NCBI RefSeq assembly: GCF_004214835.1
Contig: NZ_PIQJ01000002.1
Location: 124,001-188,000 of the forward strand
From: Pseudidiomarina tainanensis
GTDB taxonomy: Bacteria; Pseudomonadota; Gammaproteobacteria; Enterobacterales; Alteromonadaceae
Length of the DNA: 64,000 nucleotides
Reading direction: 5' to 3'
Of the stretch, positions 40,271 to 49,497 are shown one piece after another. Position 1 is the first letter of the stretch; each line of letters begins with the position of its first letter. The notes beneath the pieces are model-generated. The model saw nothing but the letters and a program-made list of their open reading frames with translations. It had not been told where the DNA came from and did no database searches. Both the position numbers and the translations under genes were made by a program.

Positions 40271-41074
40271 ATGAACCAAACAACCCAAGTTAAGTTGCTC
40301 AGAAGTGCCATCATATTGGGCCTCACTCTTCTCGTTTGTGGACACATTGTGCTTGCCGTAACGTTTGCCAGTGACGACATCGGCCATCAAGGATTTATCT
40401 TAGGTGCTGCGCTCAGTGCTTTTGGCGTAGTGCTGTCATTACCAACAAAAATTTACCTTACGTTGTTACTGATGGAGCACGAAGAAAAAACCAACCCTAA
40501 TTTTACCCGTTCAGCAGATGGTCAAGCGAGTCGAGGCGTGTCGGTAGCACATATTCGTACAGCAACTGAAGAAGATGCCGCGCGCCTATCGGACCTAGCG
40601 CGACAGACCTTTATCGATACGTTTGCTGACGATAACAGTGAAGAAAATATGCGCTTGCACTGCGAGGCGACCTACAGTGAAGCGCTACAGCTGGCTGAAA
40701 TTAAAGACCCCAACCGGTTAACCTTACTCGCGACACATGAATGGCACCTGATTGGTTTTGTTCAACTGCGTTGGGGCAATACACCCGATTGTGTTGAGGC
40801 AAATTCAGCGGGCGAGCTACAACGCTTGTATGTGGATAAGGATTGGCACGGCAAGGGCGTGGCACAAGATTTGATGCAAGCCGCTATGACTGCCATGCAG
40901 CGTAAAGGTAACGACGTGATATGGCTTGGGGTTTGGGAGCATAACCCACGGGCCATCGCTTTTTATAAGAAAAATGGATTTGTTGAGGTTGGCTCGCATG
41001 TGTTCCCGCTGGGGAATGACCCCCAGCGGGATATCATTATGATGAAATCGTTGGAGCCGAAAGCTACTGAATAA
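40271..41074 (+). CDS. GNAT N-acetyltransferase with an N-terminal two-TM segment
   Basis: A 267-residue protein. Residues 10-32 and 42-66 are hydrophobic helices; the rest (about 92-260) is a GNAT acetyltransferase with the acetyl-CoA loop ELQRLYVDKDWHGKGVAQDL and the YKKNGFVEVG end. Stand-alone GNATs of this kind are cytoplasmic, so the N-terminal membrane part is unusual: it could be a real membrane-anchored enzyme or a fusion of neighbouring genes. The frame is open throughout, and no frameshift is visible. The substrate is unknown. The 3' end contains a perfect 10-bp hairpin. Confidence 0.85.
   Translation: MNQTTQVKLLRSAIILGLTLLVCGHIVLAVTFASDDIGHQGFILGAALSAFGVVLSLPTKIYLTLLLMEHEEKTNPNFTRSADGQASRGVSVAHIRTATEEDAARLSDLARQTFIDTFADDNSEENMRLHCEATYSEALQLAEIKDPNRLTLLATHEWHLIGFVQLRWGNTPDCVEANSAGELQRLYVDKDWHGKGVAQDLMQAAMTAMQRKGNDVIWLGVWEHNPRAIAFYKKNGFVEVGSHVFPLGNDPQRDIIMMKSLEPKATE
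41005..41030 (+). repeat. Perfect hairpin inside the 3' end of the GNAT gene
   Basis: CCCGCTGGGG (41005-41014) and CCCCAGCGGG (41021-41030) are exact reverse complements with a six-base loop. The hairpin is coding (it spans VFPLGNDPQRD). No T-run follows on either strand at once, so a classical terminator is unlikely. It may affect mRNA stability between the convergent GNAT and phosphodiesterase genes. Confidence 0.6.
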
Positions 41075-42260
41075 TCGGTGCTAACACAGCAGCATCACCA
41101 TCAATTTCTGTCATGATTTCAAGGCCAAGTAGCTTCGCCATAAACGGATAAATATGAATATTGCTGAAGCGCTTTAATTCTCCGCCCTGTTTAATCGCTG
41201 GGCCGGTTGCGATAAATAAACCATCCATGTCACGGCTGGAGTGAAAGCCGTGGGTGCCGCCATCTTTGCGCTGATCTTGTGGCCGTGTCGTAAACGTTGC
41301 GGGCGCTTGGGTGCCGAGCACAATCGCAGGTTTTCGCGGACCATCGGTGACGCCAAGTTGCGTCAGTTGTTGCTCTGATTCAACAACAAACTGAGCGGTT
41401 TGTTGCATCAATCGTTGTTTGAGCTCTTGTGTCTGTTGCTCAGTCGTCTCTTCTTTTGGATAAATCATTAAACGCGTCTGCGCATTGACCACTTCAAATA
41501 GCTCTTCATTGATATTAAGCTCATTCACATCAATCATATCTTTCGCAGTAATCTGCGACATACCGTGGTCCGAGACCAAAATCAGATTCACCGACACGTC
41601 TGTTTCGTCATGAATGCGCTGCCACAACTCGCCAATAAGCTCATCCACGTGTTTCACAGCTTTTGCCACCTGATGTGATTCGGGCCCGAAGCGGTGCCCC
41701 ATCGTGTCAACGATGGAGAAGTAGCCGGTAATCAGGCGCGGACGCGCAGCTTCAGGAAGCTTCAGCCATTGCACCATCTGATCCACGCGCTGGCGATTCG
41801 GTGTTGGCGTGCTGTAATTGAAGTAATAGCTTGGCGTACGACCATTGATGCGCGCTTCTGATTCCGGCCAGAAAAACGTCGCGGCTTTGACGCCCTGAAA
41901 TTCGGCGAGGTTCCAAATTGGCAATGTGGTAAGCCAAGTGCTGTCTTTAACGCCATCGCCCATTTTATAGCGTTGTTGGCGTTCGGTGTCGTAAAAGTTG
42001 TTGTCGACAATGCCATGATTCGATGGATACTGGCCGGTCACAATTGAAAGGTGATTCGGGAATGTTTTGGATGGATAAACCGGCACCAAACCCTCACTAC
42101 GAACCCCTTGCTCGGCAATTTTGGCAATGTTTGGCGCGCCATGAAGCTCAATATAATCGTGACGAAAACCGTCAATTGAAATCAACACCACCGTCTGCTC
42201 TTCTGCCGCCTGCACCTGCAGACAAGCCAATGCCAACAACACCCCAACTAGCTGTTTCAT
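41064..42260 (-). CDS. Ectonucleotide pyrophosphatase/phosphodiesterase family protein
   Basis: A 398-residue alkaline-phosphatase-superfamily hydrolase with a signal peptide (about 1-18). ISIDGFRHDY gives the first metal Asp (D30), PSKTFPNHLS the catalytic Thr66, and LILVSDHGMSQI the second metal pair; TGYFSIVDTMGHRFGPES is another metal site. NPP enzymes split nucleotide pyrophosphate or phosphodiester bonds in the periplasm, so nutrient phosphate scavenging is likely. It overlaps the GNAT gene by 11 bases in convergent direction. Confidence 0.92.
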   Translation of the reverse strand: MKQLVGVLLALACLQVQAAEEQTVVLISIDGFRHDYIELHGAPNIAKIAEQGVRSEGLVPVYPSKTFPNHLSIVTGQYPSNHGIVDNNFYDTERQQRYKMGDGVKDSTWLTTLPIWNLAEFQGVKAATFFWPESEARINGRTPSYYFNYSTPTPNRQRVDQMVQWLKLPEAARPRLITGYFSIVDTMGHRFGPESHQVAKAVKHVDELIGELWQRIHDETDVSVNLILVSDHGMSQITAKDMIDVNELNINEELFEVVNAQTRLMIYPKEETTEQQTQELKQRLMQQTAQFVVESEQQLTQLGVTDGPRKPAIVLGTQAPATFTTRPQDQRKDGGTHGFHSSRDMDGLFIATGPAIKQGGELKRFSNIHIYPFMAKLLGLEIMTEIDGDAAVLAPIIQ

Positions 42261-42340
42261 CTATGTTTCTCGCCTAATTCTTGCCTAAGTAATCATGCCG
42301 CGAGTTTACCACAGCTTTATGACATTGGTGTGTAGGAGGT

Positions 42341-42366
42341 GAGGTGCAGTCCTTGGACTGCACCTC
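42341..42366 (-). terminator. Palindromic hairpin downstream of dabA
   Basis: GAGGTGCAGTCC (42341-42352) pairs with GGACTGCACCTC (42355-42366), a perfect 12-bp stem two bases apart. It lies just after the dabA stop. The strong stem suits transcript end or 3' protection, but no T-run follows on the minus strand, so I am unsure it ends transcription alone. Confidence 0.55.
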
Positions 42367-42368
42367 TC

Positions 42369-44786
42369 TTAAAGCTTAAAACGCTGCGGCGGAGCACCGG
42401 GCTCGAGGAGTTGGAAAATATAGATCCAGTCATTCCCGATAAGTTGCTGAAGTATCTCGTGTTCCGCGACAATCGCGGCGATACGCTCCATTGGCGCATC
42501 GATATAAACGTTGAGGCGCAAAGGGTCATGACGATATTGCTGGCCATCGTGAATCGACTGCCAAGCCAAGCCAATACGAAGATCACCACCGTTACCTTCG
42601 AATACACCCAAACGGCCGCCTACTACGTTGTGCAAGGTTTTATTGCCGCTACCGAAGCGCAGGTTATCAACGGTTGAGCCGAAATACTGAAGGTTAATCC
42701 AATTCGTCACAATCATTGGCGCCGTCATAATTTGCGTCAAAACAGCACCATCAGTGTCGCGCTCAGGGTGATAGTCGTGCAAAAAGCTACGCCCTTCTAA
42801 ACACAGCCCACGGGTACGTTCACGCGGCGCTATCACAAAAGCAGCATTGTTGGTTAAGCCCCACTCTGGGCGAGTTTGCGACCAGTCATAAGCGCGGCGC
42901 ACAAATGCTGCACGGCGTTTCTCAAGGCTCGCCTCAACCAGCTCCAACCCTAAACTCGGCGCGCGCTCTAAACGCGCCGCATCGCTCGCGCGCGCCAAAT
43001 ACAACTCGATTTTCGCAAGCTGCGATTGCCAGCTGGCAGGAACCGAATCAGCATCATACAACGTGACATCTTCGGTGGTTGTGTTGTGCAATGCGGCAAT
43101 GAAGTACGTGGTTTTCGGAATCTCAATGCCGCGCTCTGCTAAGCCGCGACGAATATCTTTATGATTCAGCAATTGCGCCAGCGCACGCGCGTTGACTTCA
43201 CCGCTTTGGCCGCAACATGCACCGCAATCAAGCCCCGCCCGCTGCGGATTATTTTGGCTTGTACTACCGTGCCCAACCAACAGCACCAAGGGTGCAAAAT
43301 CCTTCGTCAACCCCATACCGGTTAACACGCTGGCAGCAAGTGCAACGCGCTCCGACAGTACTTCGGCATCCACACTCAATGTCGGCCGCACCGAGCAACA
43401 CGCTTGCTCCGACAAACCTAGCTTATCTAAACCGCTGCTATCTGCTTTGAAAAAGCTGGCTTTCAGCAATTTACCTAAATAACTCATGCCCAGCGTTTCA
43501 ACTAAGCTGAACGATGATGCCGGGACGTTACTAAATGGCCATAAACTTGCTTTTTCTTGCAGTTTCACGCGGCGAATTTGCGCTAACGTTTTATCTTGTG
43601 TCGCATCACCGCTGCTATCGGTGACATTTAAACTGGGCGCCAACAAACCGGGTAACTGGGCGCGGGTGCTGTGTGTACCAAGCGGCGTATAATCAATTGG
43701 TAAGCCGAAAAATCCAGCAAAACCACCGGTGCGCACACCATCGGACTGCGCCTCAAAATGGCGACGCAAGACTTCTGAGCGCACATCAATACAAAAATAC
43801 GCTTGCACTTCTGGTGCTTCTGAAACCGCCGCAGGCTTCTGCATCAACACCTGCGCCAGCTGTTCTTGATAGGCGAATTCATGTGCCCGTTGCCAGACTA
43901 AAAGTTTGCTGCGCGACAACGAATCATAATCGCCAATTTTATCCCACAGCGCGCGCCAGCGCTTCCACACACTGTCATCTTCGCGACCGCCGCTATCCAC
44001 CAGCCATTCCCAGCTCGCTCGAATCGCTAATAGCTCCATCAATGTTGTATCCGACTCGCCACGCAGATTTGCTTGCCAAGCGCGATAAGCACACGCCGAG
44101 GCCCAGCCACTCACCCGCATCAGCACCGTTTCCAGCCACAAATCCCATTGCTCGGGCGGAATATCCAATGGCTGTAGTACCTGCGTCAATTGCTCAATAG
44201 GGTCGCTATGCATGGCATCGGCGCGGGCAATCAAATCATCGCTATGCATCAACACGCGCACGCTTCGATCATGACGTACTTCGTTGAGCCAACTCGCGTA
44301 CAGCGGTGCATCTTTATGCGGATGCCACGCCGCCTGGTATTCATCAAAATAGGCCGCACAAAACTGCGATACCTGAAACGTGACCGTTTCGTGCCAACCC
44401 GGCTCGTGATTCAAATCACGCGTCTTGTCGTAACAATCACTCAATAACGGTAACGCCAATGGCTTGTAATTCTTGCCGCCAACAAAACTCACTAGGTGCG
44501 TCATTGAATGCTCAGAAGCCAGTTCGTCCATCGCCTGCTGCAAATGCGATTCTTGAATCACGCCGTCTTGCCATAATTGCGCATAATAGTCATTGCGCAT
44601 CGACAAAGGTGATGCCGCTGTCAGCTCGAGTAATTTCGCCGCTTTCGAAAACGACTGATGCGAGCGCCCCCAATATGGGTTCACCGCAATCATCTGATCT
44701 AATGGCCAAGCCGGCGCAATGTGCGCGCACGCAGCCGCGACAGCAGCTTCAACTTGAGTGCGTAAATCTTGCTGCGCCTGACTCAT
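42369..44786 (-). CDS. dabA: DabA, zinc-binding subunit of the inorganic carbon pump
   Basis: An 805-residue DUF2309/DabA protein. With DabB it converts CO2 to bicarbonate, driven by the proton gradient, and traps carbon in the cytoplasm. The zinc ligands are evident: C332 and D334 in YFCIDVRSE, H506 in LVGHGS and C521 in LDCGACCG. The spacing matches the C351/D353/H524/C539 set of the Halothiobacillus enzyme. The start at 44786 is set by AAGGAGG before it and by ATGA overlap with dabB; an upstream start would lack a ribosome site. Confidence 0.95.
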   Translation of the reverse strand: MSQAQQDLRTQVEAAVAAACAHIAPAWPLDQMIAVNPYWGRSHQSFSKAAKLLELTAASPLSMRNDYYAQLWQDGVIQESHLQQAMDELASEHSMTHLVSFVGGKNYKPLALPLLSDCYDKTRDLNHEPGWHETVTFQVSQFCAAYFDEYQAAWHPHKDAPLYASWLNEVRHDRSVRVLMHSDDLIARADAMHSDPIEQLTQVLQPLDIPPEQWDLWLETVLMRVSGWASACAYRAWQANLRGESDTTLMELLAIRASWEWLVDSGGREDDSVWKRWRALWDKIGDYDSLSRSKLLVWQRAHEFAYQEQLAQVLMQKPAAVSEAPEVQAYFCIDVRSEVLRRHFEAQSDGVRTGGFAGFFGLPIDYTPLGTHSTRAQLPGLLAPSLNVTDSSGDATQDKTLAQIRRVKLQEKASLWPFSNVPASSFSLVETLGMSYLGKLLKASFFKADSSGLDKLGLSEQACCSVRPTLSVDAEVLSERVALAASVLTGMGLTKDFAPLVLLVGHGSTSQNNPQRAGLDCGACCGQSGEVNARALAQLLNHKDIRRGLAERGIEIPKTTYFIAALHNTTTEDVTLYDADSVPASWQSQLAKIELYLARASDAARLERAPSLGLELVEASLEKRRAAFVRRAYDWSQTRPEWGLTNNAAFVIAPRERTRGLCLEGRSFLHDYHPERDTDGAVLTQIMTAPMIVTNWINLQYFGSTVDNLRFGSGNKTLHNVVGGRLGVFEGNGGDLRIGLAWQSIHDGQQYRHDPLRLNVYIDAPMERIAAIVAEHEILQQLIGNDWIYIFQLLEPGAPPQRFKL

Positions 44787-46300
44787 GAAATAACCTCCTT
44801 CGAAGCATCTGTCTGCGCCGGCGGTAGCGGCCAAATTTTAAACGTGATTAAGGTGAAACGTTCGTCGAGGTAAAAGCCATTGTAGGCCCACGGATACAAG
44901 CGTCGCGACCATTTGTGCTGTGGATAGAGTTGTACTAGCAACTGAAGACCAAACAGCGCAACAAACACCAACGCCACCCAAATCACTAGCGCAAGATGCG
45001 GATCGCCATGGCTCGGCACGGCGGCGGCAAACAGTAAATGCCAGATAAAATAGAGTTGGGTGAGCAACAACACGCGAAGCAATCCGAGGCGAAACAACGC
45101 GCCGCTCATATCACGTTGCGGCCATAACAGCGGTGCAAAACCGATGGTTAAAATGATCAGAGCGACCCAACTGACATGAAATTCTGGCAGCACCCATTGC
45201 CAAACCACCAATGACAGGCCGATGACCGCGGCGCTGACAAACGGACTCAATAAATAAAGGTGTTTACGTGTGACACTATAAGTCGGCTCCAGTAACCGTT
45301 GCAGGCGCGCTTGCTCGACAGCCTCGCCTGCACTTAAAAACGCATAAGCCTTATAAAGCGAATGGGCAACTAAATGCAGTAGCGCCAGCTCGTACAAACC
45401 AAGGCCGATTTCCATCAGCATGAAGCCCATTTGTGCGCAGGTCGACCAAGCCAAACGTACTTTGATACTGATGCGCGTGAGCATCACCATGGCCGCTAAC
45501 GCCGCTGACAAACTACCCACCACCACTAATAACGTCTGCGCAATATCACTTAACGCCAACAAGGGTGCCATACGCAATAAAACAAAACCGGAAAGATTCA
45601 CAACGCCAGCATGCAATAACGCAGAAATAGGCGTGGGTGCCTCCATCACTTGAATCAGCCAGCCATGTAGTGGTAGCTGCGCGGTTTTTAAAATCGCCGC
45701 CAAGGCAACCAGCACCATGGTAAGCTCAAGCCACACAGAAAGTTCAGATTGTCCCGCCGCATGGGCGTTAATATCCGCAAGATTCAGCGAGCCCACATCG
45801 ATATAAGTTAACGCTACCGCCATCAATAGCAGCACATCAGCAAGGCGGCTGATTATGAATTTCTTGTGCGAAACAATTTGCGCGGCGCGGCGCTGATGAT
45901 AGAACAACAACAGCTTATGTAGCCCTACGCTAGTCAAAGACCAACCGAGCAACATCAGTAGTAAGTGGTCACTTACCACAATCAAACCAACATTGGCGAG
46001 GGTAAATAAAGTGAACTGTATGAACATGATTTGGTTGGGTTCACCCTGCAAATAGTGCTTGGCAAAGCGTGTGACTACCCAACCTAAAACGGCAACAAGA
46101 ACAATCACGACCAGCCCGACCCGATCAGCCGGCGCCGCACTAAACGTTGAAAACAAGACCAACATCAACGCGCACAACAATGCGCTCAGCGAGGTGAGCT
46201 TGGCAACTTGCCATAGCATTTTTGGCGGCGCGACCAAACTGGTCAGCCACCCAATCAACCAAACTGCTGCAAAAGGCCAAGTTTCAAGCATGTGGAGCAT
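44783..46300 (-). CDS. dabB: DabB, NuoL-like proton-coupling subunit of the inorganic carbon pump
   Basis: A 505-residue membrane protein of the NADH-quinone oxidoreductase subunit L/MrpA family with about 13 helices. The conserved GLHKLLLFYHQRRAAQIVSHKK and MEAPTPISALLHAGVVNLSG signatures of proton-translocating subunits are intact. It pairs with dabA by a four-base overlap. Start: an ATG at 46291 (eight bases after GGA) is an alternative to 46300. A divergent LysR gene lies 148 bases away and is its probable regulator. Confidence 0.93.
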   Translation of the reverse strand: MLHMLETWPFAAVWLIGWLTSLVAPPKMLWQVAKLTSLSALLCALMLVLFSTFSAAPADRVGLVVIVLVAVLGWVVTRFAKHYLQGEPNQIMFIQFTLFTLANVGLIVVSDHLLLMLLGWSLTSVGLHKLLLFYHQRRAAQIVSHKKFIISRLADVLLLMAVALTYIDVGSLNLADINAHAAGQSELSVWLELTMVLVALAAILKTAQLPLHGWLIQVMEAPTPISALLHAGVVNLSGFVLLRMAPLLALSDIAQTLLVVVGSLSAALAAMVMLTRISIKVRLAWSTCAQMGFMLMEIGLGLYELALLHLVAHSLYKAYAFLSAGEAVEQARLQRLLEPTYSVTRKHLYLLSPFVSAAVIGLSLVVWQWVLPEFHVSWVALIILTIGFAPLLWPQRDMSGALFRLGLLRVLLLTQLYFIWHLLFAAAVPSHGDPHLALVIWVALVFVALFGLQLLVQLYPQHKWSRRLYPWAYNGFYLDERFTLITFKIWPLPPAQTDASKEVIS

Positions 46301-46382
46301 CCATATGAACTAACTAGTGTTAGGGTAGTGCGCATGTTGCCAAAAAGCATACCTTCAGTAAAATAGATATAAAATATATAAT

Positions 46383-46401
46383 CGTTCTGTTTTATAGAAC
46401 G
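46383..46401. promoter_or_regulatory. Inverted repeat in the dabB/LysR divergent promoter
   Basis: CGTTCT (46383-46388) and AGAACG (46396-46401) flank TTTTAT-type A/T bases. Inverted repeats of this length between a LysR gene and its divergent target are typical LysR binding sites, although the T-N11-A pattern is not obvious here. A/T-rich ATAAAATATATAAT beside it may be a promoter. Confidence 0.45.
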
Positions 46402-46448
46402 TAGTACTATTCAATGTACCAATCAACGGCCACTGAGGTGCTCCGACC

Positions 46449-47318
46449 ATGCGTGAATTGAACTTTCATCACCTTTTTTATTTTTGGACGGTCGCCAAAG
46501 AAGGCCACTTAACTCGCGCCGCACAGCAGTTGCATGTATCGCAATCGGCCCTCTCCTCGCAAATTAAGCAATTGGAAGAGCGCCTTGGCCAAGATCTATT
46601 TGTGCGTGAAGGCCGCAGCCTTAAACTTACTGAATTCGGACATGTGGTGCTCAACTATGCCGAGCGGATTTTTAATTTAAGCCAAGAAATGATGTCGATG
46701 GTCGAGCGTGGTGATACTCACGTTGTCCAAACCTTTCGGGTGGGCGCAGTCGCCACGCTTTCTCGTAACTTCCAAGAAAACTTCCTAAGGCCTATTCTGG
46801 GTAATCCAAACATCCAGCTGACGTTACTTTCAGCGAGCCTTGAGCAGTTGCTTGAACAACTTAGTATGCACAAACTCGATTTAATTCTCTCTAACCGAGC
46901 GGTTGCCTCTGATTTCCATTTGCCGATTCGCTGTCAGTGCGTCGCCCAACAGAGCGTCAGCCTGATTGGACCCAACACGGACGCATTAAAGGGTAAAGAA
47001 TTCCCGCGAGATTTAGACAAAGTGCCGGTGTTGGTACCGGGCGTGAGTAGTGATATTCGCACCCAATTCGACATGTATTGTGAAGAGAACAATCTACAAA
47101 TTACACCCTATGCCGAAGTTGACGATATGGCTATGTTGCGGGTTATGTCGCGAAGTATTCAAGGCGTGACCGTGGTTCCCGAGGTTGTCGTGCAGGACGA
47201 GCTTCGAGCCGGAGTTTTGAAAAAATACTGCACGCTGGAAGGAGTGGTCGAGAAATTCTATGCCATCACCGCCAAACGTGAATTTGAATCGACCTTGATC
47301 AATACGCTCTTAAATTAA
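46449..47318 (+). CDS. LysR family regulator divergent from dabBA (NhaR-like)
   Basis: A 289-residue LysR regulator. The HTH runs through NFHHLFYFWTVAKEGHLTRAAQ and SQSALSSQIKQLEERLG, followed by FVREGRSLKLTEFG. The start MRELNFHHLFYFW and layout resemble NhaR-type proteins. Its divergence from dabBA suggests control of carbon uptake, perhaps in response to CO2, pH or sodium (inference). The ribosome site is GAGGTG. Its 3' end is shared with the terminator of the convergent S9 peptidase. Confidence 0.92.
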   Translation: MRELNFHHLFYFWTVAKEGHLTRAAQQLHVSQSALSSQIKQLEERLGQDLFVREGRSLKLTEFGHVVLNYAERIFNLSQEMMSMVERGDTHVVQTFRVGAVATLSRNFQENFLRPILGNPNIQLTLLSASLEQLLEQLSMHKLDLILSNRAVASDFHLPIRCQCVAQQSVSLIGPNTDALKGKEFPRDLDKVPVLVPGVSSDIRTQFDMYCEENNLQITPYAEVDDMAMLRVMSRSIQGVTVVPEVVVQDELRAGVLKKYCTLEGVVEKFYAITAKREFESTLINTLLN

Positions 47319-47320
47319 AA

Positions 47321-47358
47321 AAATGCCGCGCCCGCTAAACGCATAGCTAGCGCGGCAT
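47321..47358 (-). terminator. Intrinsic terminator after the S9 peptidase
   Basis: ATGCCGCG (47323-47330) pairs with CGCGGCAT (47351-47358). Read on the minus strand the stem is followed by seven T, and it lies 14 bases past the S9 peptidase stop. It could also slow transcription from the LysR gene in the other direction. Confidence 0.85.
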
Positions 47359-47371
47359 CATGAACACCTTA

Positions 47372-49312
47372 CTACTCAACTAAATAGGTATTTAGGAAGT
47401 TCAAATAAGCTTCCTGCGCCTCTATACGGTTTGCTTTCACGCTAAATCCGTGGCCTTCGTCATCGAATAAAACATACTCAACGGGCACTTTGTTAGCGCG
47501 AATCGCTGCCACCATTTCATCGCTTTCCACCTGCAGTACGCGCGGGTCGTTTGCACCCTGCACCACTAATACCGGCACTTTAATGTTATCCGCATGGAAC
47601 AACGGCGAAATGCGGCGCAGGCGCTCACCATCAGTGGCTGGGTCACCCAGCTCGTCATATAACGACTGACGGAAGCTTTCCCACCATGGTGGGATACTTT
47701 CAAGTGTACGCACCCAGTTGGTGACACCGAAAATGTTAATACCCGCATCAAATTCATTGGTGAACGCCAGTGCCGCCATCGTTAAATAACCACCGTAACT
47801 GCCGCCCATAACGGCGATACGTTGCGGGTCCACCCAATCAAGAGTCTGCAAGTATTTCTTGGCGTAAACAATATCTTGCAAATCGTCTTCACCATGGCGC
47901 TGGTCATCGAGATGGAAGAAGGTTTTACCATAACCAGAAGAACCACGATTATTCACACCGAACATGGCATAACCATGATTCACAAGGTGTTGCACCATCG
48001 CGCTATAGCCTTGGCGCGTTTGCCCACCAGGCCCACCGTGAATAAAGATAACCGCTGGTACTCGATTCTCGGCACTGGCTTGATGTGGTTTATACAGCAA
48101 CCCCGGAACCGTCAGCTCGTCAAAGCTTTCAAAACGTTCCACCGTGCTTTGGACAAGATGTTCCGGCTGCATCCCTTCAGCCAGCGTATTGGTCAACTGA
48201 ACCACATTCTCGCTACCAACCTGCCAGAACATCAGATTGGACGGAGACACATCAGAATTGACATAGAATACTAATGTTTGTTCGTCGTCAGAAAAATTCA
48301 CGCCGCGCAAATCACCCGGCGGATGCTCAGGCAACATCACTTCTTGACCCGTCGTCGTATCGATAATACTGAGTTCGGTGCGCGCATCCGCATTCACACC
48401 AACCACTTGGTACTTGCCAGAGTCAGAGAAATACAGGAACGATACATCCCAATCGGCGGCGAAGTGCTCGCTGTGCTCCTCTGAGGCGATATCGTACGCC
48501 CAAGCTTGATAAAACTCGCCGTGACCGTCGGTACCATAAATAAGTAGGTTGCTATCGTGCGTGAACGTGTAGGCATTATGCTGAATATTGCCATCTGTTG
48601 GGGTAATCAGCTTAGGCTCAACATTTTCCGCCTCTAAATCCACCAAGAATAAATCCGAATCGGCGTTCGAATTGGTTCGGCTTAACGCCAAATAACGCCC
48701 GTTGGGGCTAATCGCATCGACATTAAAGCCCGTATTATTTTCAAATACCATTTCACGGCTGTAATCTTCGGCGCTGTATTGATACACATCGAAGTAACGA
48801 TTATCTCGCTCGTTGGTCATCACATAAAAATGCATGTCGTCTTCGTGCCAGCCACCGAACATGGCTTTTAAATTCTCGCCCGGCGTTAAATCTTGTGTGC
48901 TGCCATCTTCTAAACGCACATACACATGGTTGAGCTCATTACCGCCTTGGTCCGCGGTATACAGCATACGCCCGTCTTGCGGAAACCAGCTCACGCCCAT
49001 CATGGCATCGGTGGTGGAGTTGGTCAGTTGCGTTGGTTCGCTACCATCTAACGGGTAACTGTATACATTAAAGATGCCGCTTTTATCGCTTGTCACCAGC
49101 ACCGCCGTGCCATCGTGGTTAATCGACGAACCAAAGATGGTCTCGGTGTTAAAAAATGTCTCAGCGCTATAGGTTGGCACCGCCGGCGTTGCCGCTACTT
49201 GTTGTGTGGCTTCGGCGTCGGAAGCAGGCGCAGCCGGCTCAGGCTCCGGCTTACTGCAAGCAACCAGCAACACACTCGCGGCTATAATCGAAAGCATGGA
49301 CGTCAATCGCAT
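47372..49312 (-). CDS. S9 family prolyl oligopeptidase lipoprotein
   Basis: A 646-residue serine peptidase. The signal peptide ends in LLVAC (lipid Cys19). The middle is a WD40/TolB-like beta-propeller, and the C-terminal alpha/beta hydrolase domain shows GGSYGG (nucleophile), VVQGANDPRV (Asp) and DDEGHGF (His). Members cleave peptides after proline or act as dipeptidyl/acylaminoacyl peptidases. As a lipoprotein it would work on peptides in the envelope, in line with the protein-degrading life of this group. Confidence 0.93.
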   Translation of the reverse strand: MRLTSMLSIIAASVLLVACSKPEPEPAAPASDAEATQQVAATPAVPTYSAETFFNTETIFGSSINHDGTAVLVTSDKSGIFNVYSYPLDGSEPTQLTNSTTDAMMGVSWFPQDGRMLYTADQGGNELNHVYVRLEDGSTQDLTPGENLKAMFGGWHEDDMHFYVMTNERDNRYFDVYQYSAEDYSREMVFENNTGFNVDAISPNGRYLALSRTNSNADSDLFLVDLEAENVEPKLITPTDGNIQHNAYTFTHDSNLLIYGTDGHGEFYQAWAYDIASEEHSEHFAADWDVSFLYFSDSGKYQVVGVNADARTELSIIDTTTGQEVMLPEHPPGDLRGVNFSDDEQTLVFYVNSDVSPSNLMFWQVGSENVVQLTNTLAEGMQPEHLVQSTVERFESFDELTVPGLLYKPHQASAENRVPAVIFIHGGPGGQTRQGYSAMVQHLVNHGYAMFGVNNRGSSGYGKTFFHLDDQRHGEDDLQDIVYAKKYLQTLDWVDPQRIAVMGGSYGGYLTMAALAFTNEFDAGINIFGVTNWVRTLESIPPWWESFRQSLYDELGDPATDGERLRRISPLFHADNIKVPVLVVQGANDPRVLQVESDEMVAAIRANKVPVEYVLFDDEGHGFSVKANRIEAQEAYLNFLNTYLVE

Positions 49313-49405
49313 AACTCTATCCTATCGTTCGTTGTAGAAGACTACTCTCAAAGCCCTAGAAGTTTAGTTCACAATTAACATTCAACAAGAAATCACAACC
49401 AAGAT

Positions 49406-49450
49406 TATTCATGAACACATATAAGTAACCTCTTTGTTGATTTATGAATA
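49406..49450. promoter_or_regulatory. Possible operator in front of the mobile mystery pair
   Basis: TATTCAT (49406-49412) and ATGAATA (49444-49450) form a spaced inverted repeat in the A/T-rich region before the HTH gene. An HTH antitoxin-like protein often binds such repeats at its own promoter. The repeat is short and could be chance. Confidence 0.35.
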
Positions 49451-49497
49451 CATTTGGATATACTTTAATAAGATAAATAACTACATATAGGTATTCA

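Noticed and set aside
43673-44200. 175-residue open frame antisense to dabA
   Set aside because: dabA is supported by zinc ligands and operon structure; the opposing frame has low-complexity sequence and no ribosome site.
46301-46448. SAM or other riboswitch in the dabB leader
   Set aside because: Only one short inverted repeat is present; no conserved aptamer pattern could be traced.
47822-48274. 150-residue frame antisense to the S9 peptidase
   Set aside because: The peptidase is clear on the other strand; the frame looks like a shadow of it.
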